A stretch of DNA of 64,000 nt from Bryum argenteum (Eukaryota; Streptophyta; Bryopsida; Bryales; Bryaceae), in contig CM073328.1 in NCBI GenBank assembly GCA_037043015.1, positions 18,015,495 to 18,079,494 on the forward strand. Reading direction: 5' to 3'. A program made the position numbers and the translations under genes. Below, piece after piece: positions 11,796 through 22,960 of this stretch; the first letter of the stretch is position 1, and each line of letters opens with the position of its first letter. The notes below the pieces were generated by a model, which was given only the letters and a program-made list of their open reading frames with translations, did no database searches and was not told where the DNA came from.

Positions 11796-12164
11796 TCAGC
11801 TGCGAAAGGCTTCTTCATTTGCGGCGAGATTGCGTTGCGAGCTGAAGTACTCGTCCATTTCCTGCTCTTGGTCTTGCGGCACTGGAAGCAGATTGCCGTA
11901 CTCATCGTAGAGAATGACGCCTGCAAATGAGAGAGGCTTGCATCGTCGGCCTCGAGGAATCGTCCGCTGCCACAGTGCACCATCCTCATAGAACTGGGAC
12001 ACCGCCTCCGCAATGTCGTCGAGCTCTTGCGAGGTCGCGCTCCCGAATCCAGTGTAGCTCGTGCTCATGGTGGTGCAGCTCCGTGGCGAACTCGGCTCCG
12101 TCATCTCTTCCACTTCCCCCTGATCCTCCAGCACCCGCGGCCCACGAATCGCACACATCCCCAT
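11796..12164 (-). CDS. Small plant-specific protein with a 'C.P..F.GVI.YD..GN.LP' core, 122 aa
   Basis: This is a single-exon frame of 122 codons ending at 11796. The longer frame begins with GTG at 12173. The first ATG is at 12164 (MGMCAIRGPRV), which I take as the start. An acidic, Ser-rich N-terminus (about 12-36) is followed by a probable helix 'ELDDIAEAVSQFYED' (47-61) and the core 'LWQRTIPRGRRCKPLSFAGV' at 64-83, continuing through ILYDEYGNLLP to residue 94. The tail is acidic and Gln-rich. From memory, short uncharacterised land-plant proteins share a pattern of Trp, then a basic turn, Cys-x-Pro, a Phe-x-Gly-Val-Ile stretch and a YD-x-x-GN motif; their biochemical role is not known to me. 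There is no signal peptide or membrane segment, so a soluble protein is likely. GC content is clearly above the flanks, which supports real coding sequence. Confidence 0.75.
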   Translation of the reverse strand: MGMCAIRGPRVLEDQGEVEEMTEPSSPRSCTTMSTSYTGFGSATSQELDDIAEAVSQFYEDGALWQRTIPRGRRCKPLSFAGVILYDEYGNLLPVPQDQEQEMDEYFSSQRNLAANEEAFRS

Positions 12165-12231
12165 TGCTAACACCCAGACCCCTTACCCTAGTTTCTCTAT
12201 CACAACAATGCCCAGAAGTAAGAGAAAGACT

Positions 12232-12238
12232 GATATAT
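12232..12238 (-). promoter_or_regulatory. Possible TATA box of the gene at 11796-12164
   Basis: The minus strand reads GCATATATCAG here, about 68 bases upstream of the ATG at 12164. That leaves a short 5' UTR of roughly 35-45 bases. A CT-rich stretch follows in the minus direction. The spacing is plausible, but AT-rich DNA makes chance matches common. Confidence 0.35.
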
Positions 12239-12239
12239 G

Positions 12240-12820
12240 CACGATGAAAGCTGGGATGACTGCAGTACCAGGAGAGCAAATAGCTGATCACGCATCATAT
12301 GTGTCGCAATTAACGGGCAAAATAACAAATATGAAAGCTCCACGATGGAGATTCTACCGACAGGTTGGACGTGGAATAAACAAAGAAAGTGGGATGCAGC
12401 GCGTGGAGCGCTTTGCAGCGAGGCAAAGTGATCGATGAAGGATTTGCTGACTTCATCTGAATTTCAACCGGATGTTTGATGACTTCATTGAAGTACAAAC
12501 CACGAGTTTTATGACTTCGTTGAAATAGTAAGCGGATGTTTGATGAATCCGTGTGCATTTTGAATGAATGTTTGGTGGTTTCTTATGATGTTGATGGCTG
12601 TTTTTGGGGTGGTGGGTGGCGTAAGTGCAGATTCTAAAGCGAGCGTTTTAAGGCAGGAGCGTTTGACATGCGGGGAGGCTTTACCTTCAATGGATCTGCC
12701 CCTAAGGGCCCATGGACCATTCCCATGTGAGACTCGTCTCCGTGATTCCGCTGTAGAAGCCTTTGAACAATCACGGGCCACTAGGAAGATCACGAAGGGT
12801 CTTTCACATGTCTTTCCTTA
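12240..12820. other. Upstream region of gene 1, no second gene accepted
   Basis: Near 12440-12560 the phrase 'gatgacttcattgaa' and close variants repeat irregularly. At 12564-12821 an 85-codon plus-strand frame begins with a hydrophobic stretch, but it runs into the MITE at 12821, contains a GTAAGT donor-like word and has no recognisable domain, so I do not call it. Confidence 0.3.
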
Positions 12821-13175
12821 GAGCATTCCCACCCATCATGCCCCAAACTGAATACTGGATGAATAGTAGTTCAGTTCAGGGCGGAAATGCCCCATCAACC
12901 GGCAAAACCCCTTAACTGAACTACTATTCATCCTTTTTTTCTCAGTGTGACCTTGCAAAAGGGAGGGGTTTTGCAAGGAGGTGGGCGGGCCTGAACTCCG
13001 AATGAGACAAACTCCGAACTCCGATGCTGACACGTGATTCGGTGGAACCACGGCTACGTCAAGCTGTTCGTGTTCATGGGTGGGGCTCCTCCTCTGCCCT
13101 CACTATTCAAGGTGATGGAATTCACGAATTCAGTTGCTCGATTCAGTTCAGGGCGCCCTATGGGTGGGCATGCCC
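12821..13175. mobile_element. Tourist-like (PIF/Harbinger) MITE, 355 bp
   Basis: The left end GAGCATTCCCACCCAT pairs with the right end ATGGGTGGGCATGCCC: 16-bp TIRs with two mismatches, flanked by TTA (12818-12820 and 13176-13178). The interior holds a second foldback: 'ggatgaatagtagttcagtt' near 12857 against its complement ending near 12934. The 3-bp TTA TSD and GRGCAT-type TIR fit PIF/Harbinger MITEs. It has no coding capacity. It lies about 650 bp upstream of gene 1. Confidence 0.75.
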
Positions 13176-13179
13176 TTAG

Positions 13180-14430
13180 AATCCAAATTTAAGTCCCCCT
13201 TTTGAGGGAATAGTAGTACTTCATTGGAGGAAGCATTATTCATCCTCAAAAGACAGAGACAAGAGAATAAAGCCTCCATATTTGTATTACGGGTTCTAGT
13301 TTTATTTCAAGGGCTTGTCACCTCCCCTTAGAATGCTCTTAAATCTTACAGGCTCCCGAAAAATAATTATGTGTTGAGTTGCATGAAGATTATCTGCTTT
13401 TTGGAGACCCTCTCAGACGATTTTCACAAGGAAATGGATCCTAAGGTTTTATTTTCTCTTTCTTTCTCTAGAAACATGGAAATTTGTCATCTATGAGACT
13501 ATGACTCGGATGCCATCGTAACCTCCACCATGGTTTATCTAATAGAGGGTCGTAACTTCAATTACTTGCAATAAACTACGCTTATTTCTTTTTGAAACAA
13601 TCAATGTATTAATCAATTCAAGATCAGAGTTGGTTTTTTTATGTGCTTCTCTAGATGACCTTCCTACAATTAGACTCTAGTCGCACCTTGCTATCCGTGT
13701 CCAATGGCAGTCTCAAAACTGTACCCGAGTCGGCCTCCTATGAAAGCTTCCATGTCGTAAGCCAAAATCTGGTCTAGTTTTAGATGACAAGGTCTATCTC
13801 TCCTAGTGATTTACAGAATTGAGTGGCAGTCAAAAACTTCATACCATTATGGCTACCGGCTGTGTCTTGTGAGGAGCTCTCGAGCTTGGTCTATTTGCGG
13901 CCATCGCCGGTCTTCGGTTTTCTGCTCCGCTCATCTAATGCCAACCACTTGGTTGTTGTTAAGTGCCCAACAACCGGTCCCGACTCTGCGTCCTATGCCC
14001 CAAGCCTCCGCTCCTAGCCTTCTATTCGCAACGGCAATCCGCTAGCTTGGCTAGCTCTTTGGTAGTTGTAGAAACTATGCTTGTCCAATTATGACTCTCT
14101 GGACAGACAACAGACACAATTTTTGTCTGTTGCGAGGAACATTTTTTTTTCTTTAAAGGTTAATTGCCACGCCTTTATAATAGAACGACTACATGAAAGC
14201 CACCTCTTTGTGAGGTTTGGAATTCCTTCCAAAGATCCTTTCAGTTTGACTTGAAGGAGGGAGGCACAAGCTCACTCCATTTGGCAGCAATGGATCTCTT
14301 AAGCTTGTCTCGGGCATTCATCAAGTGCCTACCTTTTCTAGCATTGTAATGAAACAAGTAACACTCATTGCTCCAAAGCCACCGGTCATATTAACTTAAA
14401 CCCTTTAGAATACCAACATATTATAGCCTA
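13180..14430. other. Intergenic, no feature identified
   Basis: Mixed-composition sequence with no long frame. A plus-strand stretch at 13806-14045 is moderately GC-rich and open in two frames at once, which is typical of non-coding sequence. No repeats shared with the rest of the window were noticed. Confidence 0.4.
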
Positions 14431-14439
14431 GTCAACTCA

Positions 14440-15895
14440 TTATAACTTTGTTGTTAGTAGTCTCCACAATTTCACCCTCATTAGTCTACAATGAATGGGG
14501 TAGTCTCCTTCTACGGTGGTGTTTACTCTTTGAAGAAAACCCCTACCTCCTGCTACAAACTTGGAAAAGTTAGTAGGATATTCAACATCAAAAAATCTTA
14601 GGGTCGGTTGAGGCTTGAACTCCTTCGAGGTTTTGAGAATATAAATAGGATGCGTGTCTTTTATACTTGCAGAAATTCCCAAAATTTTGTAAGTCCATAT
14701 AGCTTGATGTTCACCTCTTGAGAGAAGTTGGTGCCAATACACGGGATGATTTTAATCAAACCATGGAAAGCCTCTTTTTCTTCATCTAATAAATTGTACT
14801 CAGCTTGAATGATATGCCACAGAATAAAACCTTCCAAATCCTCCCTCCAAAAATCTCCTACTACGGTGAGCCTTTTGTTCATAATTTTAAAAATTCTTTT
14901 ACTAGTGAAGCTATTCTCTCTATGAATGAGCTGAGTAGTATACCATAGGGGGCCGATTCTAAGTTGCAAACATTCCAAGGTTCAATTGCAATTAGAGTTG
15001 GATTAAGAAGTCTTTATGCCTTAAGCATCCTATACCACACTCGAGAACCTCAAGAACTTCTGAGTTTGTTGAGGAAAAGCCAATTGGGGTTGTCTGGCCA
15101 TCCCTCTTTAATAATACGCTTGATTTGAAGAACTTTATATCGAAGGAGAATTTGGAGATTGCTATAACCTGGAAGGAGTAATTTAGCATCCACTTAACCA
15201 TAAGAGCATGGAAGACAGTCTATAGGTCCAAATTACCAAGACTGCCTTTGAACTTTTGAAGTAAAAATCTTCCTACGCCACTCTATTGCAACTCCGGTTG
15301 GTAGTACAAGACCAAAGGAAGTTCCTGCAAGCACTTTCACTTACAAACCTTAATAATCTTTAGGGAGCCACTCCGTATGCTAACAAAATACCAAAGCGAA
15401 GAATTAATAACCAAATAATAATGACCGCTCGCCTTGCAAAGGAAAGATGAGTCGTTTGCCAAGAATGGAGCTTGTTTGACACTCTTTGAAATAGGAAATC
15501 TTCAACTTCCACAACCAGAGGGTTTAGACCAAATGAGGTGCGAAGAGATTTAGAGATACACCCCTCTTGAGCCCATTGGAAAGGCATATCATTCAGCCAC
15601 GTAGGTTGAGGATTTGAAACACCCAATAAGCCACACTCTTGGACCATTTGATTTCTAGGCGAAAAACAATTTTTAATCTCTGAAGCAAGGAGGTAAGAGT
15701 TCTCACATTACCTTCTTCACCTTTAATTGTTAAGCTCATATCGGTTGCATAATCAATGATAGTTTCTTGGTCCTCTAAGTTAGGCGATTTGATACCATGC
15801 AAATCCCCGTCTTCTACCAAACTTTTACTAGCGATACTAAGCGCTTCTCCTATGAGATGAAATAGGTAGGGGACAGGGAAATAACCTTGGCGCAT
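14440..15895 (-). pseudogene. Decayed L1-type LINE reverse transcriptase, 3' part
   Basis: Minus-strand frames read in order. 15895-15593 gives RQGYFPVPYLFHLIGEALS, the usual plant L1 'RQG.PLSPYLF...EALS' block, then DYATDMSL, a damaged form of the YADD/FADD catalytic box. 15647-15360 gives KLHSWQTTHLSFARRAVII, matching the thumb-region 'KL..W....LS..GR..LI'. Frames at 15201-14992, 14978-14661 and 14742-14440 probably continue through the C-terminal region. Several frame changes and the D-to-T loss in the catalytic box mean it is dead. The endonuclease and N-terminal RT parts are missing on the right. Plant LINEs of this kind mobilise SINEs such as those at 30.3 and 61.4 kb. Confidence 0.8.
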
Positions 15896-15899
15896 ACCT

Positions 15900-16688
15900 C
15901 AGGAGATGCGAAATTGCTCTGACACATTGCTCCTTGCTAGAAATAGACTAGGTCGCATTAGCCACCATGTACAATTGTGAATTTAGCTAAAGCCAGTAAT
16001 TTTTCTTACGCATCCACTTTGGTAAAGAGCTATTAATAGCTAGCTAGATATTTTGAGGTGGTCTCAAGGATATTGCAATCGCTAGCTATCAAAATTGAGA
16101 AGTCCCACCCAAATATAGCTTTAGCTAGCTAAATAGCTTAAGCTTGATATGGAAATAGTTTGTTTTTGGGTTTATTGTATATAATGGTGTCGGTATGGTT
16201 GTACAACGCAGGGGGCATGGAATTTTCATTATTGTTCCCTATAATTTTCTTTTTTATCAACTCAGTTCGTTACCATACTAGATTTGTCATTTTGGTAATC
16301 AGTAATTGTAAAGGCCATCAACATCATTACTTTGGCGGTTCCTTGCCGTTGTAGATCACGAGCGGGAGCCAATGGATCAAGTAATATATCCTATATGTTG
16401 ACCAACTAGATATAGACATCCATTGCCACAAACGTACCGATTAATAATTTGCCTTCAACCGGAACTTAAGGATGACGTGGTAGCCGCCCTCTAAAAAAAT
16501 TGATGTTCATCTTGAGGTACTCCTCTTTGTTCAGGTTCATAGCTGCAATAGGCGCTTCCAAACCAAGTTTGTCGACGACCAACGATTGCCGTACACATTC
16601 TTGAGCTTGAGGAGGTACTCGAAGTTCTTGAATTTGTTGTCATGAACCAATTATACCTTACTAACGCCACTTCTGTTGATGGTTTTCA
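15900..16688. other. AGCTA-rich flank of the transposase-like pseudogene
   Basis: The stretch 16025-16145 is dense in AGCTA/TAGCT words ('aatagctagctagatatt', 'tttagctagctaaatagctt'). A similar array lies at 17895-17985 on the other side of the decayed frames. Paired subterminal arrays of this kind are common in DNA transposons. No gene seen. Confidence 0.35.
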
Positions 16689-17790
16689 TCACTTCATGGC
16701 AGTTATTGACGACTTGACATGCTCCATGTACTTAAATTTGGCAGGATCTAACAACGCCCCAAATGGGTTGACCAAAGCTACATGACTAAGGTCGGCGGCC
16801 CATTGCTCCCGGAGCTTAGTCAAGACACCCTCAATGGCACGTCTCCTACCTGACTTGGAATCGGTGTAAGACGTCAGGACGTGCTCCTCTTCATTGATGT
16901 TGAACTTGGTGGCGATGGGAATAGTTGACTTAGAAAAAAATTCCAATGCTTGCTGAAGCTTGCATTCCGAGCTCGACGGCTTCTAAGCGCACGACCAAAT
17001 TGTAGTTGTTCACTACCCTCATGTTATTTATTTACAAACGTAGGGCCAAGTATTATATAATCCGAATATTGTTTTAGGTTAGGTCAATACACAAGAATAT
17101 GAATAGGATGTCATATGAGCTTGCCGTACTCTTGATATACTACATTATATGATTCTTTGATCGTCATATAGTGCTTGCACAGGTTCACTCACGACATGCA
17201 TGAGGAGCTAAACGACAACTAAGTTAAGATCGCCTCAAAACAATTGCTTTCAAATGTGCGATACAAAATCAATTTTTTAGCCACAAACTCTAACAGGTTG
17301 AAGTGGTACCAACGGAGCGGATTCTTGTTGAACCCATCTTTGAACTTCTTTAGGTGTGTAGCAATGCAAGCGACATTGCGTTGGTGTGTCTACATCTTTG
17401 CACTCATTTGTCCTTGAGCGTCGGTTACATGCTTGATCCCGTTAAAAGTCGGATCCTTGGTCAGCTTGATTAGAACGCGCTTCTTATAGCACTTGTCGAA
17501 GCAACAAACGAACTACGGCAAACCCTCTGTATCAATGATGCGGACGTTGCATGCGTCAATGATGCATATCGTCAACATCTTTTTGGCTAGGAGTGTCGCC
17601 TCGATCACATGGGCACACTTGCCTAGATGCAAAGGCATGTTGGCCTTAAAACTTTTAATGCACACGAGAACAACGGCGCCAAGTTTCATCATTACAAAAT
17701 ACATGACGAAGTAAGTAGGCATCAGATCTGCATTGGCGTTTGAGATCAAGGTAGTGGCTTCGAACGGAGTCGGTACAAGGAAGACAAAGT
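16689..17790 (-). pseudogene. Decayed transposase-like reading frame
   Basis: Minus-strand frames follow each other across about 1.1 kb: 17749-17513 (ANMPLHLGKCAHVIEATLLA), continuing after a stop through KKRVLIKLTKDPTFNGIKHV and KKFKDGFNKNPLRWYHFNLL, and 16946-16689 (LREQWAADLSHVALVNPFGA, then LLDPAKFKYMEHV). The last part resembles the 'W..DL...A..LDPR.K.L' pattern near the C-terminus of hAT-type transposases, but the match is short. Stops (a TAG near 17412 among others) and frame changes show it is not functional. AGCTA-rich arrays flank it. It could be another transposon protein; hAT is a guess. Confidence 0.35.
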
Positions 17791-17879
17791 TAGAAGAAAT
17801 CGAGGGAAGTAGAGGGACTTTACTCTTTAGAGGTAACTATCATTATTATTGACAGTTGTTGGCAGATGATTGCCAATAA

Positions 17880-18281
17880 ATAGGCAATACACATGTTAAA
17901 TTATATAGCTATAGCTATAACTATAGCTAGTTGCATTTTTCTAGTGTAGCCATGAAAAATTAGCCACATTGTAGCTAGCCAACTTTTTAGGATTATTGGT
18001 TTTGCGGGAAGTGGAGCTCTTATATTTCTTGATCTACTGACACAACTAGGTTTCTAGGAGCTATTCAACGTCTTTAAACTTTGTCCTGAACAACTCAAAA
18101 CTTGGATTTTTAGTTTGCAAAATTTACCACATACACCATGTGAATTCTCCACAACTATACCAAATTATATCCTAAAATGGATAAAAGTTTACCCCTTTGC
18201 TTTCCCCTTGAAGTTTTGTGTCTCAAATCTGCTCAATCATCACAATAGACTCTATGTGATTGAGGCCCTATAAATCTTAAA
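17880..18281. other. AGCTA array and unassigned sequence
   Basis: Positions 17900-17930 read 'tatagctatagctataacta', a self-complementary run, with further TAGCTAG words to 17985. The remainder to 18281 is AT-rich with no coding or repeat signal that I can support. Confidence 0.35.
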
Positions 18282-18910
18282 CCCTAACCGTTTGTGTGTC
18301 TTTAGAAGCTTGCAAGTAGAAAACTGCATTTTTCAACCACTATACACTCTCGGGAAGTGTGGTCCAAGTTTGTTTACATTTATAGATTTTCAACTGTAGG
18401 ATCTTGGAGCCAACTCTATTTAAAAGTGTTGATATAAACCTCAACCATTGGATCTTTTTCATTTGTAAGATCATAACGTTCAAAGTTGAATCTAAACTTC
18501 TTTTTGTCCTTGCCCGAAATGCATAGTCTACATGGTCCCAACAACAAGTTTTATATTATTTCCCAAAACTTTTTGCTCTTGTTATTTTCCTCGTAAGTAC
18601 TCAAGTTGCGGATAAGCATGCAAGATTTTAGGCGCTCATTCAAGTTTTTGAACCTTCATCTAGTTTGTTTTCTACAGGGAGGTCTAAATTGGCATTGTGT
18701 CCATTCAAAGGGCCGAATTCACATAGCATATAGAGTTTTTTATAAATTCAAAAATAGGACGAGTAGATTTTGCTCTTATGCGTGGAGGAATTTTTGAGCA
18801 CAATTATATTCAGAAATTCAAATTCTCAATTTTAAACGATTTACCCAAGGGTTAGTGCAAGAAATTGGCTAAATTCTAAGATGGGCAGCCACGATATACT
18901 AGAACTCATG
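18282..18910. mobile_element. Decayed TTAA-type TIR element
   Basis: The left end (TTAAACCCTAACCGTTTGTGTG) is a mutated A end, followed by the family words 'gaagcttgcaagtagaaaactgc', 'tatacactctcggg' and 'ttgtaagatcataacgttcaaag'. The B end fades near 'gatgggcagcc' at about 18885. Limits are approximate. Confidence 0.45.
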
Positions 18911-19019
18911 ATTTTTAGCCCGGGTCCACTGCAACTATTAAGAATTGGCATGACCATAGTAATAACTACAAATCTAATTTAGAGAGTAGTGGGAAGGAAT
19001 ACTTTGAATGCCCCTACCA

Positions 19020-20440
19020 AAAATGCTAAGAGAGACTATGCCAATAAACAACGTAGGCACACGAGTATCGTTGGTGTCTGGCTAATGAGACCAAGGGTTC
19101 TAAGCAAAAAAAGTTGTGTCTGCTAAGAGAGGTTGTGCGTTCCCATACGTTTTCGTATTGCTCCGCGGTCCGTCCGCTGTTGCGAACCTCCTGCACTCGC
19201 CACCTTTGCATTTTAGCACGTTGCATGCCGTTGTATAGCCCGCACCACCGACCTTGCTACCTTCGGTCACTGCCACGTCCAATCTACTGCCTCCTTCGCT
19301 TTACCTCTCTGAATTGGGCATGTGGATGCTGCAGAGCCTTATTCCTACTTGACATTGTCAAAAAAAAATAAAAAAAATAAAAATAATGATAAAATTAAAT
19401 TATAAAAAATAAAAAATAAAAAAATAAAAACTTGTATTGCTGAATTCTACTACAACTTGCACTAAACCCCAACGTATTGCGACAAACAATGCCTGTATAA
19501 TATTAGAAATTTAGATGTCTAAAAAATGTTAGACAATTGCAAGCTTGTTTATAGAAATGAGTGTAATGTTTGTAAAAATTATAAACTTGGAGCTTACTAA
19601 ATGTTAGACAATTGAGAAAGTTTGCAATATTATAAGGATGTTAGAAAGTTGAATGCTTGTAAAAATGTAAAGACTATTGTTTCTAAAATGTTAAATGCTT
19701 TACTTAGGGGCCCTCGACTTACTTCTTGGGGACCCTAGAGGCATTGCTTTGGGCCTCTAGACGCACTGAATGGGGGTGGACAATTGAAAGCTTGTAAAGT
19801 TGTTAGGATGTACAAAAATTGAATGCTTGTAAAAGTAAAGACTTTATTGATTCTAAAATGTTAAACAATTGAAAGCTTGTAAAATTGTAAGGATGTTAGT
19901 GAGTGTTTTTTGTGTAAAGAGTTTGTACAAAGGTTGGAATCAACTGTTGTTGAAAAATTGACCGATTCCATATTGTTGATGAAGTAGGACAAGTTTCAAT
20001 GGATGATCTTTGAATTCAAATGCTTGCAATTGTTTCATAATTATGGTGGTTTAGAGGTTAGTCTTAAAATTTGTATTGTTATAGTGCATTTAGTGAGTAG
20101 TGTCGTCGTTCTCCTCTTCTAAGATCATGGTTACCCGATATTTCACTCTAAACCCACTCACCTTAACCGACTATCTTCAGTTCTTCACTTACTCAAACCT
20201 TTGCCCCAAATTTTAGCTTAGCTCTTGTTGGTTTAGAGGCGTGCTCGAACAGCCCTTTCGGGCATAGTAAATGCTGTAAAAGATGGAAAAAATATGAATT
20301 TGGCCTGAAAAGTTATACCACATCTAGATAAAAGGATTATGCACCGGTTGTAAAAATTTGAGCAAACACTATTAATTTAAACACCTTAAAGTGGGCTGAC
20401 AAAAGCCTCATAAACTCGAATCGGATTTTTCACACGGTTA
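19020..20440. repeat. Intergenic with a degenerate ~170-bp tandem repeat
   Basis: From about 19500 to 19915 the words 'ttgaatgcttgtaaaa', 'gtaaagact' and 'ttctaaaatgttaaa' recur with a spacing near 170 bp. 'caattgaaagcttgtaaa' is also repeated (19770s and 19860s). An A-rich low-complexity run lies at 19359-19432. Frames at 19026-19371 are short and overlap on both strands. No gene accepted. Confidence 0.5.
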
Positions 20441-20448
20441 GGGGTCAA

Positions 20449-21035
20449 CCCCTAAAGGACCAAGGATGTCAAAAGTGGTTTTTGCAATTTCAAGCAGCTT
20501 AGATAAAGGACTTGAAAGTGATCTTTGTTCTTAATATTTTTAATAGTTGCTCCCTACACTACAAGGTGTGTAGGTGTCACAAATTGCAATGTCAAATTCC
20601 AAATTAAGAATTTTTTGAACACAATTTTTTTTTTAAGCCCAAAATGGGCAGTTCTGGAAAGTTTATATTTGGCGCTTAATTATTTAATTTTTTTGAAATG
20701 ATTTCATAACTAGACCACCAATTGAGTTCTAAAGTTCCCAATTCATAAAGTCTACCACTTTTACTAGGGCACCCCCCAAAATTTACAATAGCAAGCTTCA
20801 AGATGTTGCAGAAAAGCTTTTGCATCAACTTTGAACGTTACGGTCTTACAAATGGTAAAGATCCAACGGTGGAAATTTAAGATGGTTTTAGACGAGGTAG
20901 TTATTTTGAAGATATTAAGGTTGAAATGTCAAAAAAGTAAAAAATATTAAATTATACCCACAACCCGCACAAAGTCATCAAAAAATCTCAGTTTTTGGTT
21001 TTGAAGGCTCAAAAACACGCTTCGTCCTTTAGGGG
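20449..21035. mobile_element. TTAA-type TIR element, 587 bp
   Basis: The left end CCCCTAAAGGAC follows TCAA (20445-20448, one change from TTAA); the right end GTCCTTTAGGGG precedes TTAA (21036-21039). The length equals that of 4842-5428 and the interior is related, in opposite orientation (B end left, A end right). It has no coding capacity. Confidence 0.75.
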
Positions 21036-21462
21036 TTAATCTAAAAGTTACATTGTATATCCAATTGTAGGATCGTAGAGTTAACTTGATAAATTGAGCA
21101 TGTTTCAATTATTAACTCATTTTCAATTTTGAGATTGTAATGCTCGAAGTATGGTGAAAAGAGCTTTTCAAAACCCTTAGAGACTAATTTGGACTTTACA
21201 AAACTCTAAGAATTAAGCACACCCAAATAGCAAAGAGTGATTTTAACTTTCCATACTTTTTACAAGTTAACCCGTGGAGATCCTTAATGCAAAATTGCCA
21301 AAAGCAACCTTCTACTCGCATCAAAGAAAAAAATTAAGCATTATTTAGATCTAACCCGTAGGATATTAGGGTTTACTTGAGAGATTACTCCCAGGCTAAA
21401 TTTGAACTATTGATTCTTCTTTGATTGAGAGATTGTAATGGTTAATCCCTATCTACTTTCAA

Positions 21463-22425
21463 CCCCTATACATCTTTGAGCATTTTTGGCCATAAACACA
21501 TTTTTCATAGAATAAACATAAGCCATAGATGAAAATGAGATTAAGCTATTTCGATCTCAACCGTACAAACTTTCATTGCAATAGACTTGTTGTAGGTTAT
21601 GTGGACCAAAAGTTGACTTAGAGACCTCATAGATTGCGAGATCATAATGTAAAACTATCTACAAAATTTCATCGTTTTAATTTAAAGTAAAAATGCTTCC
21701 AACAAGCCAATTGCAATGAAAATATCACCAACTGAAAGGTTTTTCATCTTTATCTCAATAACACCATTGCACCAAAAACAAACTGATCAAATGGATTTCT
21801 TGGCTCAAATAATAGCCTTGCAATGTAGAAATTGCCAGAAGGATTACAAATGAAAAATAGTCCAAAACATCCTATGCCTTATCCTCAATACATCTTCAAT
21901 CTTGTCAAGGTTTCTATCACTAAAACTAGACTCTAACTGGAATCTATTCCAAAAAATAAAGTTAAAATCTAACGACGGATGAAGGAGATATGGTCCCTCA
22001 AGAATCATCCATTTCTTTACTTTTTCTATTGAAAGAACATCATTGCAAATCCAATACCAAAGTTATTTGGATCACAAAGCTTTCAACTAGAAAGTTGTTG
22101 GGGATCATCTTAAGATCATACTAATATATTAAATTTTAAAAAGTACTTTTTAACATCTAAAATCCAAAACTAAAAGTTTTGTAATGGTAAAAAATGCCTT
22201 GTATTTGAAATCCAAAACCAAAATTTGTGTTCACTAAAATGCATGCCATCAATTCATACTTCATTGTCTAGGTTCGCAATTTTCATGACAAAAACTAGAA
22301 TTGTTTTGAAACCCAACCCTAGTAATTTGGTCCAAATTGGAGTTTGGATGAAAAAACTATGGCTACTCAAAGTTTCTGTTTTTCATCTGGAATGTAGAAA
22401 ACTCAACATTGGGGACGTTTAGGGG
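21463..22425. mobile_element. TTAA-type TIR element, 963 bp (family F1)
   Basis: The left end CCCCTATACATC follows TCAA (21459-21462); the right end GGGGACGTTTAGGGG precedes TTAA (22426-22429). It is the inverted, uninterrupted relative of 24103-25424. At 21549-21552 it has a single TTTC where the relative carries a 342-bp insertion between two TTAA copies, so it serves as an empty site. No transposase is encoded; the longest frames are under 90 codons. Confidence 0.75.
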
Positions 22426-22429
22426 TTAA

Positions 22430-22956
22430 AAGCCAAACTCGCTTTTTGTTGTTAGGGGTTGGCTGGATGAAGGTGTTAAAATCAATACTTTTGCCTAATA
22501 TTTTTACAAAGTACGTAACTATACTACTAGGTGTGTTTGCAATGTCAAAGTCTAAATTTAGGGTTCAAAATGCTAATTTTAGTTTCCACACCCTAGGCGG
22601 GCAGAAAAAACTATTAATTTTGAAATTTATTTGAAATCTTGTTTTTGTAATATATTCATAACCAAATTTCTATCTATATTTCTAAAAGACTCAAGTCAAA
22701 ACTTCCTCAAGTTTTACAAGGGCAACCTTCAAAATTTACAAGAGCAAGTTTCAAACTTGAAATTTTAAGAATACTTTAGCACAAACTTTGAATGTTACGA
22801 TCTTGCAACTGTTAAACATCCAAAGGTCAATTATGAAAATATAGACTTATTTATAAAATCTTACAATTGCAAGTCTAAAAATAGTCAGAAGATTCGGTTC
22901 ACACTCCCGGGAATGCATGGAGGTTTTAAGCTTCAAAAAATTCACAAATTTAGGGG
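22430..22956. mobile_element. Decayed TTAA-type TIR element
   Basis: The B-end interior ('ggctggatgaaggtgttaaaa' and 'cctaatatttttacaaag') begins right after the previous element. The right A end reads ATTTAGGGG followed by TTGA (22957-22960). The left terminus is no longer recognisable. Confidence 0.5.
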
Positions 22957-22960
22957 TTGA

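Noticed and set aside
12165-12173. Three-codon extension of gene 1 (frame opens with GTG)
   Set aside because: GTG is not a normal plant start; the ATG at 12164 is three codons in.
12564-12821. 85-codon plus-strand frame with a signal-peptide-like start
   Set aside because: It runs up to the edge of the Tourist-like MITE, has a GTAAGT word in it and shows no domain or Cys pattern of a secreted peptide family.
12816-13180. 7-bp CCTTAGA on both sides of the MITE as a hAT-type TSD
   Set aside because: Setting the TSD to TTA gives longer, better-aligned 16-bp TIRs (GRGCAT.CCCACCCAT), so PIF/Harbinger explains it better.
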